From Blattabacterium cuenoti (GTDB lineage: Bacteria > Bacteroidota > Bacteroidia > Flavobacteriales > Blattabacteriaceae): DNA of 64,000 nt. The notes beneath the pieces were generated by a model that saw only the letters and a program-made list of their open reading frames with translations, was not told the DNA's origin and made no database searches. Position 1 is the first letter of the stretch. The number at the start of each line of letters is the position of its first letter. The stretch is taken from the NCBI RefSeq assembly GCF_014252055.1, contig NZ_CP059208.1, positions 558,024 to 622,023 on the forward strand, given 5' to 3'. Positions 48,797-57,622 of this stretch are shown here, in pieces. Position numbers and translations under genes: made by a program.

Positions 48797-49969
48797 TTAT
48801 AAAATATTAAAGTCTAAATATTCTATATTTCCAATTTCTGGAAATTGATTTTTTTTACCATAAAATTTTTTTCCAATACTAATTGGCTCTTCATAAGCAA
48901 AATAAAAAGATAAATCTCCTATATCAACTATTTTTAGTATAGGGTTTATTTTTTCTTTATTAAATTTTTCTTCGTTTATATCCATCAAACCTATATCTAC
49001 TGTAAATTTATCTTTCTTTTTTTGAATTTTAATTCCTCTATATATTTTTTTTAATAAATTTTCTTTATTTTCTGGAATAGAAAAATAAGATTTATAATTT
49101 TCTATAATAATAGATTTTTTTTTAACAGCATAATAAAATCCAGAAAGAATAGATAAAGTATTATATTTTCTAATCATTTTTTTGTGGAAATCTTTTGGTA
49201 AATTCCCAGCTTCCACAAGAATACAAGGATATCCTAACTTTTGTAACTGATCTCCAGTGGCTGTAGGATATGGAACATCAGAAAATCTACCTATAGATCC
49301 AATATTTGGTAAAATATCCTTAATTTTATTGACTATAAGATAGATAAGTCCCATAGATATTTTTCTATTTTTAGAAATAGAAATAATATTCTCTTCTATA
49401 ATAGAAGGTGAAAGAAAAGATAAAATAGCTGGATTAAAAGATGAATTTCCTACATTATAAATAATTCTCTGATCATGCAGATTAAATAAAATATGTGGTT
49501 TATCTTTTTTTATTTCATTGAATAATATTTTTATTTCTGGAGATTCTAGAGATATAGCATCTCTATTTAAATCAATATTTATAGCATTTCTTCTTTGAAA
49601 CTTCTCTGAACCATCTGGGTTTAACATTGGAATAAATGAAATAGTTAAATTTTTTTTTAAAAACTTAACTAATTCATTATTTTCTTCTTCCGAAAAAAAA
49701 TGAAGTAGATCAAACATAGACTTAGTTCCTGTTGTTTCATTTCCATGCATTTGTGACCATACAAAAATTTTTATATCCCCTTTTCCCCATTTTATTTTAA
49801 AAATTTTTCTTTTTTCAATAGAAAAACCAATTTGTGAATATAAATTATCATAATTTTTAAGCAATTCTAACAATTTATCATATCTAAAAATTCTAGAAGA
49901 ATTGATTCTATTATCTTTAAACAAAGAATCATAATTACGAAATAAAGATATTATATCAAAAAAAAACAT
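48797..49969 (-). CDS. M14-family zinc carboxypeptidase-like protein
   Basis: Metallopeptidase of the carboxypeptidase A fold. Zinc ligands are His and Glu in WSQMHGNETTGTKS (about 92-105) and His in FNLHDQRI (about 162); MLNPDGSEKFQRRNAINIDLNRD is the substrate-binding Asn-Arg segment, and the catalytic Glu is in CILVEAGNLP (about 250). The length of 390 is normal. No signal peptide is visible, so it may be cytosolic. The substrate could be a murein peptide or other peptide; the sequence does not tell. Confidence 0.85.
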   Translation of the reverse strand: MFFFDIISLFRNYDSLFKDNRINSSRIFRYDKLLELLKNYDNLYSQIGFSIEKRKIFKIKWGKGDIKIFVWSQMHGNETTGTKSMFDLLHFFSEEENNELVKFLKKNLTISFIPMLNPDGSEKFQRRNAINIDLNRDAISLESPEIKILFNEIKKDKPHILFNLHDQRIIYNVGNSSFNPAILSFLSPSIIEENIISISKNRKISMGLIYLIVNKIKDILPNIGSIGRFSDVPYPTATGDQLQKLGYPCILVEAGNLPKDFHKKMIRKYNTLSILSGFYYAVKKKSIIIENYKSYFSIPENKENLLKKIYRGIKIQKKKDKFTVDIGLMDINEEKFNKEKINPILKIVDIGDLSFYFAYEEPISIGKKFYGKKNQFPEIGNIEYLDFNIL

Positions 49970-50085
49970 ATATTATAAATAATAAAAAATACAATTTGAA
50001 AGATTGTTTCATATTTCAACAAAATAGATAAAATTTTCCTATAAAGAAAAGTTTTCAGAAAAAATATGTATTTACAATGAAATAT

Positions 50086-50103
50086 TTATCTGCGTACAGA
50101 TAA
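50086..50103. promoter_or_regulatory. Dyad upstream of the CPBP protease gene
   Basis: TTATCTG and CAGATAA are perfect inverted arms around the four bases CGTA, ending 15 bases before the start codon at 50119. It may be an operator or an mRNA hairpin near the ribosome entry site. No regulator gene is nearby. Confidence 0.3.
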
Positions 50104-50118
50104 CAAAGTTGAATATTT

Positions 50119-50919
50119 ATGAAGAGCTATTTTAAAATAAATTACATTGAATCTATCCTAATAATAATAGGATTTGTTGCTTTAAATTTTTTCAATGTAG
50201 TTTTAAAAAAACTATTGACATTTATCAATTTACCAGATAGTATGATTTTTTCAATATCATATGTTATCCCTTTTATTTTATTATTTTCATTTATTTCCTA
50301 TCAATTTCAAAAGAAAAATATTATCATAGATATTTCTATGAAACTTTCTCCATGGTATATATATATTATAATATTTTTTATGATGTTATGTATAATGACT
50401 ATCAATGAATCTATTTCTTCTTTAGTTCCAAAAAAAGGACCTCTTTTAGGAAGAATGTATAAAGAAATTGATAATTTTTTGAGAGAAGAAATTAAAAATC
50501 CAATTCCATTTTTTTCAACAACAGTATTACTAGCTCCTATATGTGAAGAATTTCTATTTAGAGGGATAATTTTAAATGGAATGTTAAAAAATAAAATACA
50601 TCCAATAAAAGCTATTTTATTTTCTTCTTTTTTATTTGGATTAACTCATATGAATCCATGGCAATTTGTTGGAGGTATTTTTGTTGGAAGCTTTATAGGA
50701 TTTGTTTATTTTATAACATCATCTATTATAGATTGTATTTTATTGCACATGTTCAACAATGCTATTGCTCTATTTACAATGTTCTTTCTCATGAAAGAAG
50801 AACAAATTTTTTCTCAAAAAAGAGAGGTTAATTCATGGAAAACTTTAATTATATCTTTTTTTATCGTAACCATTGGTTTTATTTTTCTTTTAAAAAAAAA
50901 AAATCAAAATAATCATTAG
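50119..50919 (+). CDS. CPBP-family intramembrane metalloprotease
   Basis: Integral membrane protein of 266 residues with about seven hydrophobic segments. The three family motifs are present: CEEFLFRGIILNGML (about 149-163, the EExxxR glutamates), FGLTHMNPWQF (about 178-188, His) and HMFNNAIALF (about 214-223). The family includes CAAX-type proteases and bacteriocin self-immunity proteins. The substrate is unknown. It is 5 bases upstream of rnz, and an inverted repeat precedes it. Confidence 0.87.
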   Translation: MKSYFKINYIESILIIIGFVALNFFNVVLKKLLTFINLPDSMIFSISYVIPFILLFSFISYQFQKKNIIIDISMKLSPWYIYIIIFFMMLCIMTINESISSLVPKKGPLLGRMYKEIDNFLREEIKNPIPFFSTTVLLAPICEEFLFRGIILNGMLKNKIHPIKAILFSSFLFGLTHMNPWQFVGGIFVGSFIGFVYFITSSIIDCILLHMFNNAIALFTMFFLMKEEQIFSQKREVNSWKTLIISFFIVTIGFIFLLKKKNQNNH

Positions 50920-50924
50920 AAATA

Positions 50925-51842
50925 ATGAAAAAATCTTCATTGACTATTTTAGGTTGTCATTCTTCAATTCCTACAAAAAAATTTAATCCGACATCTCAAA
51001 TACTAGAAATGAAAGGTAATTATTTTCTTATCGATTGTGGAGAAGGAACACAAGTTCAATTAAGAAAAGCAAAAATAAAATTGAATAAAATTACAGATAT
51101 ATTTATATCTCATTTACATGGTGATCATTATTTTGGATTAATAGGATTATTATCAACATTTCATTTATTAGGAAGAGAAAAATCTATAAATATTTATGCA
51201 CCCAGAGGGTTAAAAGAAATCATTAACATTCATTTTAAATGGTCCTACACAAGACTTAAATATTCTATAAAATATGTAGAATTAATATCAAATAAATTAG
51301 AAAAAATAATGGAAAATAAAAATTTACAGGTTTTTTCAATTCCTCTAAAACATAGAATATATACTAATGGATTTCTTTTTAAAGAAAAACTTAGCAAGAG
51401 GAAATTAAATATAGAAGAAATTAAAAAGATACCTGATATACAAATTTTTAATTATAAAGATTTAAAATTAGGCCAGGATTTTAAAACTAATGATGGAAAG
51501 ATTATTCCCAATAATCAATTAACATTTGATCCTCCTAAAATATTATCGTATGCTTATTGTTCAGATACTTCATTTCATTTACCTATAGTAGAACAGATAA
51601 AATCTGTAGATTTATTATATCATGAATCTACTTTTTTAAAAATAGAAGAAAATAGAGCTATTCATACTGGTCATTCTACAGCAGACCAAGCTGCTTATAT
51701 AGCTAAAAAAGCTAAAGTAAAAAAATTATTATTAGGACATTATTCTAATAGATTTCCTAATATAAAATCCTTTGAGGAAGAAGCAAAAAAAGTATTTTTT
51801 AATGTAGAAGCTTCTGAAGCTTTAAAAACATATTATTTATAA
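50925..51842 (+). CDS. rnz: Ribonuclease Z
   Basis: Zinc endonuclease that trims tRNA 3' trailers. The metallo-beta-lactamase signature is SHLHGDHYFGLIGLL (about 63-77), preceded by IDCGEGTQVQLRKA; the later ligands are in AYCSDTSF, HESTF and HTGHSTADQAA (about 240-260). The length of 305 is normal. None of the three tRNAs in the window encodes its CCA, so 3' maturation by this enzyme followed by CCA addition is expected. Confidence 0.95.
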   Translation: MKKSSLTILGCHSSIPTKKFNPTSQILEMKGNYFLIDCGEGTQVQLRKAKIKLNKITDIFISHLHGDHYFGLIGLLSTFHLLGREKSINIYAPRGLKEIINIHFKWSYTRLKYSIKYVELISNKLEKIMENKNLQVFSIPLKHRIYTNGFLFKEKLSKRKLNIEEIKKIPDIQIFNYKDLKLGQDFKTNDGKIIPNNQLTFDPPKILSYAYCSDTSFHLPIVEQIKSVDLLYHESTFLKIEENRAIHTGHSTADQAAYIAKKAKVKKLLLGHYSNRFPNIKSFEEEAKKVFFNVEASEALKTYYL

Positions 51843-51848
51843 CAAAAA

Positions 51849-53099
51849 TCAATTTCGTAAAATATAGGTCGTCCTTTCTGAAGAAAGGAAAGATATAATG
51901 ATTCCTATTGTTAAAATAGTAGACGTAACTAAAAATAAATTTCCAGATGTTAATTTTATCGGAAAAATAATATTTTCTGATATTTTAAATATTTTATATG
52001 TATTCTGTAAGATAGATACAAATAAGGATAATAATATTCCAATAAACCAACCAAAAACTGTAATTATAAATCCTGTATGTAAAAAAATTTTATTTATTTT
52101 AGAATATCCAAAACTCCATAATAAAAAAATTTGTTCTTTTTTATCTAATTGAAGTATAAAAATAGCACTGTATAAATTAAATGCAGTAATCAAAGATATT
52201 AAACTAAATAAAAAATAGATAAATATTTTCTCTGTTTTTACAATTTTATGAAAAGATTCTTCTTGATCTTCTCTTGATTTTATATTAAATTCTTTCCCTA
52301 ATTTATCCTTTAAATTTTTCTTTACTTTAGTTACATTAACATTATTATTAACTTTTATATCTATTGTTTGAAAACATTTATTTTTCATTAAATTTTGTAT
52401 TTCAAGTATATCACAAAATATATGTCCTGAATCATTCATTTTACCAAAATGAAATAATCCTTTTATAAATATTTTTTTTTGTATAAAAAAATGTTTTCCA
52501 TTTTTATATAATAAAAAAATTAATTTCATAGAAGGTAATTCCATAAATAAAATATCACTACTATTATTTATTTTTTTATTATTATAATTATCATATAATA
52601 ATGGTAACCCCTGAAAAAAATGAGACATTGAAGTTAACCCAATATATATTGGAAAATAATTTTTTTCTTTAAAATTTTTATTAAAATTTATTAGATCTAC
52701 TTTTTTAAAATTTTTTACCACATTTTCATATTGTGGATCTATACCTTTCAAATAAAGAAAATGTTTTTTTTTATTATCGTCTTCTAATATGATATTTATT
52801 TTCATAGATCTAGAAAATTTCTCTATTCCTTTTATAGATTTTAATTTAATTTTTGTCATTAAATCATCTGTAAATAATTTTTTTTCATCAAAAAAAGAAA
52901 TACTAATATCAGGATAATTTTTATAAAAGAAATTTTTACTTAAATTTTCTAAACCAGAAAAAATAAATAAAATTATAGATAAAGAAAATGTAGAAATACT
53001 AAAAGAAATAATAGATAATACCACAATAATATTTACAATATTGATTCTTTTTTTGGAAAAAAGATAACGTATAGCTATGTTAAAATATATTATATTCAA
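51849..53099 (-). CDS. LolC/LolE-type ABC transporter permease (FtsX family)
   Basis: Inner-membrane permease of the lipoprotein-sorting type. One N-terminal membrane helix (about 20-46) is followed by a large external domain (about 50-280) and three C-terminal helices (about 285-310, 340-365, 385-408), the FtsX-family layout. The start AIRYLFSKKRINIVNIIVVLSII (in part) is characteristic of LolC/E. The start codon is TTG; no ATG is available in frame. The LolD ATPase is not in the window. Together with lgt it implies lipoproteins are still made. rbfA is upstream on the same strand. Confidence 0.82.
   Translation of the reverse strand: MNIIYFNIAIRYLFSKKRINIVNIIVVLSIISFSISTFSLSIILFIFSGLENLSKNFFYKNYPDISISFFDEKKLFTDDLMTKIKLKSIKGIEKFSRSMKINIILEDDNKKKHFLYLKGIDPQYENVVKNFKKVDLINFNKNFKEKNYFPIYIGLTSMSHFFQGLPLLYDNYNNKKINNSSDILFMELPSMKLIFLLYKNGKHFFIQKKIFIKGLFHFGKMNDSGHIFCDILEIQNLMKNKCFQTIDIKVNNNVNVTKVKKNLKDKLGKEFNIKSREDQEESFHKIVKTEKIFIYFLFSLISLITAFNLYSAIFILQLDKKEQIFLLWSFGYSKINKIFLHTGFIITVFGWFIGILLSLFVSILQNTYKIFKISENIIFPIKLTSGNLFLVTSTILTIGIIISFLSSERTTYILRN
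51872..51889 (+). terminator. Hairpin just after rnz, inside the end of the LolC/E-like gene
   Basis: TCCTTTC and GAAAGGA pair around a TGAA loop, 30 bases downstream of the rnz stop. It is GC-richer than its surroundings. No T-run follows, so termination is uncertain; it also encodes part of the convergent protein. Confidence 0.3.
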
Positions 53100-53116
53100 T
53101 ATGATTTTTGATTTGA

Positions 53117-53419
53117 TTAGTAGTTATTATCAATAATATAAAAATCTAATTTTGGTATTTTCTTTATACGATACCTAAGTCTTTTAGAAAGTAATTTTCT
53201 ATAAAATAGAGATTTTGAACGTATGTAACAAATAATTTCTTTATCTATAAAAGGATAAATATTTACATATGCTTTTATTAAATTCATATTAGAAGTTATC
53301 TTTACTTTGATTAAAGTAACTAAAAAATTTTTTTTTATATAACGAATTTCTTCAGAAAGAATTTCTGCTATTTCTATAAATAAAATTGAAGATAATTTTT
53401 CATTTTTAATTTCTTTCAT
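53117..53419 (-). CDS. rbfA: Ribosome-binding factor A
   Basis: Small KH-like factor for 30S subunit maturation. At 100 residues it is slightly short. Evidence is the N-terminal IAEILSEEIRYIKKN, the central TLIKVKITSNMNLIKAYVNIYP strand pair and the ending RLRYRIKKIPKLDFYIID, matching the RbfA pattern (LR..ia..l..r..PeL.F). It precedes the LolC/E-like gene by 17 bases. Strongly divergent but in the right size and context. Confidence 0.85.
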   Translation of the reverse strand: MKEIKNEKLSSILFIEIAEILSEEIRYIKKNFLVTLIKVKITSNMNLIKAYVNIYPFIDKEIICYIRSKSLFYRKLLSKRLRYRIKKIPKLDFYIIDNNY

Positions 53420-53485
53420 AAAATTGAAAAAAATTGATAAAAATTTTTAATAGGAATAATAATGTTATTAAATTGCATTTATTTA

Positions 53486-53559
53486 GGTCCCATAGCTCAG
53501 TTGGTTAGAGCACCTGACTCATAATCAGGGAGTCGCTGGTTCAAGTCCAGCTGGGACCA
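53486..53559 (+). tRNA. tRNA with CAT anticodon, probably tRNA-Ile2 (lysidine type)
   Basis: A 74-base cloverleaf: acceptor GGTCCCA with TGGGACC, D-arm GCTCAGTTGGTTAGAGC, anticodon stem CCTGA/TCAGG with loop CTCATAA, and T-arm GCTGG-TTCAAGT-CCAGC, discriminator A, no CCA. The GTCGCTGGTTCAAGTCCAGC arm and ACTCATAAT loop resemble E. coli ileX, so this is likely the isoleucine tRNA whose C34 becomes lysidine to read AUA, a very common codon here. A second elongator tRNA-Met is the alternative. Confidence 0.9.
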
Positions 53560-53574
53560 TTTTATTTTATATTT

Positions 53575-53592
53575 ATTGTAACCATTGTAACC
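53575..53592. repeat. 9-base tandem duplication at the tRNA-Arg 3' end
   Basis: ATTGTAACC occurs twice in tandem (53575-53583 and 53584-53592). The second copy contains the last bases of the tRNA-Arg gene on the minus strand, so the acceptor end GGTTA and trailer CAAT are duplicated just beyond the mature 3' end. Confidence 0.7.
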
Positions 53593-53661
53593 GGGGAGGG
53601 ATTCGAACCCACAACTTACAGTTTAGGAAACTGTTGTTCTTTCCTATTGAACTACCCAGTC
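53588..53661 (-). tRNA. tRNA-Arg (anticodon CCT)
   Basis: A 74-base cloverleaf on the minus strand: acceptor GACTGGG with CCCGGTT, D-stem GTTC/GAAC, anticodon stem ACAGT/ACTGT with loop TTCCTAA (anticodon CCT, reading AGG) and T-loop TTCGAAT, discriminator A, no CCA. The T-stem GTGGG/CCCTC contains one T-T mismatch. It is convergent with the CAT tRNA, 28 bases away, and lies 15 bases downstream of rpmA. Confidence 0.92.
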
Positions 53662-53676
53662 ATTATCATTTATTTT

Positions 53677-53940
53677 TTATTGATTTTCATTTAAAACAAT
53701 AGAAACAATAGATCTATTGTTTTTTACTTTCTTAAAACGAACATAACCAGATTTTATTGCATATATAGTATGATCTTTCCCTATTCCCACATTTATACCA
53801 GGATGGTGTTTAGTCCCCCTTTGACGAATTATTATATTTCCTGAACTAGCATACTGATTTCCATATATTTTAACACCTAATCTTCTACCTATTGAATCTC
53901 TTCCATTTCTAGAACTTCCTGAACCTTTTTTGTGAGCCAT
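53677..53940 (-). CDS. rpmA: Ribosomal protein bL27
   Basis: The 87-residue protein starts [22 protein letters not shown], with the flexible N-terminal arm that reaches the peptidyl-transferase centre and no cleavable Firmicutes-type extension. [20 protein letters not shown] follows. It is 4 bases downstream of rplU, the standard L21-L27 pair. Confidence 0.97.
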   Translation of the reverse strand: MAHKKGSGSSRNGRDSIGRRLGVKIYGNQYASSGNIIIRQRGTKHHPGINVGIGKDHTIYAIKSGYVRFKKVKNNRSIVSIVLNENQ

Positions 53941-53944
53941 TTTT

Positions 53945-54262
53945 TTATTTTTTAATAAATGAAATTACTTTTATTTTCGTAAAATGAGGTCTGACACCTT
54001 TTTTTACTTTATACCCTTTCCTTCTTTTTTTTTTAAAAACAATAATTTTTTTTCCTTTTAAATGTTGTAATATTTCTACTTCTATAATAATATTGTTTAA
54101 AAAAGGTGTCCCTAAATATGATTCTTTTTCTGAAGAAAAAAATAAAACTTTATTTAAGATAATCTTTTTTCCTTCTTCTACAATAATTTTAGGAACATAA
54201 GAATATTTTTTTTCAAAAAGTTTAAATTGTTTTCCTTGTATATTAACGATAGCATAATTCAT
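53945..54262 (-). CDS. rplU: Ribosomal protein bL21
   Basis: The 105-residue protein begins [18 protein letters not shown] and ends in the basic [22 protein letters not shown] stretch typical of L21. The length is normal. It stands 8 bases after sufS, placing the ribosomal pair at the tail of the suf unit, which could make their expression linked. Confidence 0.95.
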   Translation of the reverse strand: MNYAIVNIQGKQFKLFEKKYSYVPKIIVEEGKKIILNKVLFFSSEKESYLGTPFLNNIIIEVEILQHLKGKKIIVFKKKRRKGYKVKKGVRPHFTKIKVISFIKK

Positions 54263-54270
54263 TTTAATAT

Positions 54271-55497
54271 TTATTTATTAATAATATTTATGGTTTTTAA
54301 AATAGATTCAAATAAATAATCTATTTCTTCAAAAGTATTGTAAATAGAAAAACTAGCACGAACCATTCCCGTAACTCCAAAAAAATTCATTAATGGTTGA
54401 GCACATAAATGACCTGTACGAACAGCAATACCTAAACGGTCTAAAATACTTCCTACATCAAAAGGATGAAAACTATTCAAATTAAAAGAAATAATACCAG
54501 AATTTTTAGTATTATCTCCATATAATTTTATTCCGTTTATAGATCCTAAACGTTTTATAGCATATTTTACTAATTTTTCTTTATAATATTGAATATTTGA
54601 TACCCCTATTTCTGTCACAAAATCTATAGCAGCACCCCACACAATAATTCCTTCTATATTGGGTGTTCCTGCTTCAAATTTAAATGGTAACTTTGAATAA
54701 GTCGTTTTTTTAAAACTTACATTTTCAATCATTTCTCCACCAAATTGATAAGGAGGAAAAGTTTCTAATATTTTTTTTTTCCCGTATAATACACCAATTC
54801 CAGTTGGTCCATACATTTTGTGCGCAGAAAAAACGTAAAAATCGACATTTAAATCTTGCATATTTATATCAAAATTTGAAATAGCTTGCGCTCCATCTAT
54901 TAAAACTAAAGATCCATATTTGTGAGATAAATTTATAATCCATTTAATTGGATTAATTATTCCTAAAACGTTGGATATATGGCTTATAGAAACTAATTTA
55001 GTTTTCTCTGAAATTAGAGATTTAAAATTTTCTAAATTCAACAATCCATTTTCATAAATAGATATTACTTTTAAAGTAAGACCTATCTTTTCAGATATAA
55101 TTTGCCATGGAACAATATTGGAATGATGTTCCATATGAGAAATAATGATTTCATCTCCTTTTTTAAGAAAAAAACTAATACATGAAGCTACTAAATTAAT
55201 AGATTCTGTGGTTCCTTTTGTAAAAATAATTTCTGAAGATTCATTAGCATGAATAAACTTCTGTATTTTATTTCTTACATTTTCAACTTGATAAGTGGCT
55301 TTTTGACTTAAAAAATGAATACCTCTGTGAACATTAGAATTTATCGAATAATAATATTTTTTAATAGCTTTAATTACCTGTAATGGTTTTTGAGTAGTTG
55401 CCGCATTATCTATATAAACTAAAGGATGAGAATATACTTTCTCATTTAGAATTGGAAATTTTTTTCTTATTTCTAAAATGTCTTCTTCTAATAACAT
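54271..55497 (-). CDS. sufS: Cysteine desulfurase SufS
   Basis: PLP enzyme that takes sulfur from cysteine for Fe-S assembly. The PLP lysine is in FSAHKMYGPTGIG (about 225-237), GTTESINLV and the persulfide cysteine in RTGHLCAQPLM (about 358-368) are intact. The length of 408 matches the SufS class. It is the last suf gene, 3 bases after sufD. A SufE or SufU sulfur acceptor, often adjacent, is not seen in the window. Confidence 0.96.
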   Translation of the reverse strand: MLLEEDILEIRKKFPILNEKVYSHPLVYIDNAATTQKPLQVIKAIKKYYYSINSNVHRGIHFLSQKATYQVENVRNKIQKFIHANESSEIIFTKGTTESINLVASCISFFLKKGDEIIISHMEHHSNIVPWQIISEKIGLTLKVISIYENGLLNLENFKSLISEKTKLVSISHISNVLGIINPIKWIINLSHKYGSLVLIDGAQAISNFDINMQDLNVDFYVFSAHKMYGPTGIGVLYGKKKILETFPPYQFGGEMIENVSFKKTTYSKLPFKFEAGTPNIEGIIVWGAAIDFVTEIGVSNIQYYKEKLVKYAIKRLGSINGIKLYGDNTKNSGIISFNLNSFHPFDVGSILDRLGIAVRTGHLCAQPLMNFFGVTGMVRASFSIYNTFEEIDYLFESILKTINIINK

Positions 55498-55500
55498 ATA

Positions 55501-56799
55501 TCATAGATTTAATTTATCTAGTTTTTTCTTTATTTTATCATAGATTATTTTTTTTATATAAATATCAACAGATTTTAATATTTCTTCTAAAAAGGACAAT
55601 AATAATAAAATATTTGCTTCTTTTTCAGGAATTCCTCTTGATTGAAGATAAAATAATTCAGATTCTTGAATATTACCTATTGTACAACCGTGTGAACATT
55701 TTACATTCTCAGAATAAATTTCTAACTGAGGTCTTGCATAAATATATGATTTATTAGAAAGTAATATATTATTATTTTTTTGAAATGCATTTATTCCTTT
55801 TAAAAATTTATTAATAAATATTTTTCCATTAAATATTCCTTGAGATTCTCCCCATAAAATTTTTTTATATAATTGATAACTATAAGAATTTGAATATAAA
55901 TGGTCTATATAAGTATTATTATCAATAATTTGTTTTTCTGATAAAAGAGAAACTCCATATAAATAAGAATACGCATTTTCTCCATGAGAATAAAATTTTA
56001 AATTGTTTCTAATAATTTTTCCTTGAAAAGAAAAAGTATAGATAGAACATTTACTATTTTTCTTTTGTTTAAAAAAAGTATTATCTATGACAAATGAATC
56101 TTTTAACTTATCTTGTATTTTATAATAGTCAATATTACTATTATCTAATGCATAAATTTCATTAACAATATTTATCAATGATGAGTTTTTTTTCAAATAT
56201 TTATGATATTCAATAATTTTAACAGATGAACCTTTACCTACTACAATTAAATTTCTAATATTAATCATTAATTTTTGCACTATACCTGTAGTAACATATA
56301 CTATTTCTATAGGTTTTTTTAATAAAATATTATTTGGAATATAAATAAAGGCTCCTTCTGAAAAAATGTTATTAATGGTATTAAAAACATCATATTTTTT
56401 ATTATATGATAATTTTCCATAAAAATCTTTAATTAAACTTTCCTTTTGGTAACAAATATTTGAAAATATAATATCATTATTATTTTTGGAAAAAATTATT
56501 GGAATTCCATCTACAAAAACGCAGAAAAAAGAATTATCGCTTTTCAATGGGATTTTTTCTTTTATTTTTTTATATTCTTCTGAATTTTCTATTTTTCTTT
56601 TTGATATAAAATCATATTCTTGATTAAGAATTGTATGTATATAGCTACATTCTTTTTCTTTGTATAAACTATCAAATCCTTTTTTTTTGAAAAAATAAAT
56701 ATCCTTTTCTTGCAAAGAATAGATATACGAATTCTTTTTCTTATTCTTTTCGTAGGAAAAATTTTTTAATAAAAAAATTATTTTCTCTTTTAATTGCAT
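55501..56799 (-). CDS. sufD: Fe-S assembly protein SufD
   Basis: Beta-helix scaffold partner of SufB in the SufBC2D complex. The C-terminal half is best conserved: ARPQLEIYSENVKCSHGCTIG (about 354-374, in part) and LFYLQSRGIPEKEANILLL. The N-terminal 180 residues are very divergent and Lys/Asn-rich. The length of 432 is normal. It sits between sufC (41 bases upstream) and sufS (3 bases downstream). Confidence 0.93.
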   Translation of the reverse strand: MQLKEKIIFLLKNFSYEKNKKKNSYIYSLQEKDIYFFKKKGFDSLYKEKECSYIHTILNQEYDFISKRKIENSEEYKKIKEKIPLKSDNSFFCVFVDGIPIIFSKNNNDIIFSNICYQKESLIKDFYGKLSYNKKYDVFNTINNIFSEGAFIYIPNNILLKKPIEIVYVTTGIVQKLMINIRNLIVVGKGSSVKIIEYHKYLKKNSSLINIVNEIYALDNSNIDYYKIQDKLKDSFVIDNTFFKQKKNSKCSIYTFSFQGKIIRNNLKFYSHGENAYSYLYGVSLLSEKQIIDNNTYIDHLYSNSYSYQLYKKILWGESQGIFNGKIFINKFLKGINAFQKNNNILLSNKSYIYARPQLEIYSENVKCSHGCTIGNIQESELFYLQSRGIPEKEANILLLLSFLEEILKSVDIYIKKIIYDKIKKKLDKLNL

Positions 56800-56840
56800 T
56801 AAATTTTAAATTGTGGATAGTATTAGTTGTTAATAATATA

Positions 56841-57599
56841 TTATTTAACTCTAGTTAATTTTTTTATCCAATCATACCCTTCTTTTTCCAATTTTTCAGC
56901 TAATTCACGATTTCCAGATTGAATAATCTTTCCATCATATAAAATATGCATGATGTAATTTGAATTAATATTATCTAATAATCTCTTATAATGAGTTATA
57001 ACCAAAATAGAATGATTTTTTTCTTTAAAATAATCAATTACTTTGGATACTATCCGTATAGCATCTATATCTAAACCTGAATCGACTTCATCCAAAATAG
57101 AAAATAATGGGTTTAACATCATCATTTGAAATATTTCATTACGTTTTTTTTCTCCACCTGAAAATCCATCATTTAAAGAACGATAAATAAAATCTTTTTC
57201 TAAATTCAAAAAATAAGATTTTTCTTTAATTTTTTTAATCATTTCTTTAACAGGCATATTTTCCTTTCCTCTTGCTTTTCTAATAGCATTAATAGATGTT
57301 TTCATAAAATTAATAATAGGCATTCCTTGTATTTCTATAGGATTTTGGAAGGAAAGAAATATTCCTAAATGAGCACGTTTTTCTGGAGAAAACTTTGTTA
57401 AAGTTTTATTTAAAAAATAAATATTTCCTTCAATAATTTTATATTCTTTTTTTCCAGCAATAACAGAAGCAAGAGTACTTTTACCAGAACCATTAGGTCC
57501 CATAATAACATGAATTTCTCCAGGAGAAATATTCAAATTAATTCCTTTAATAACTTTTTTTTCTCCTATAGAAACATGTAAATTTTTTATAATCAACAT
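56841..57599 (-). CDS. sufC: Fe-S assembly ATPase SufC
   Basis: ABC-type ATPase of the SufBC2D scaffold, soluble in the cytosol. Walker A is GPNGSGKSTLAS (about 35-46), the signature is GFSGGEKKRNEI (about 145-156), and Walker B is SILDEVDSGLDIDA. The length of 252 is normal. It follows sufB by 23 bases. Confidence 0.97.
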   Translation of the reverse strand: MLIIKNLHVSIGEKKVIKGINLNISPGEIHVIMGPNGSGKSTLASVIAGKKEYKIIEGNIYFLNKTLTKFSPEKRAHLGIFLSFQNPIEIQGMPIINFMKTSINAIRKARGKENMPVKEMIKKIKEKSYFLNLEKDFIYRSLNDGFSGGEKKRNEIFQMMMLNPLFSILDEVDSGLDIDAIRIVSKVIDYFKEKNHSILVITHYKRLLDNINSNYIMHILYDGKIIQSGNRELAEKLEKEGYDWIKKLTRVK

Positions 57600-57622
57600 A
57601 TTTTATTGTTTTATTATCAATA

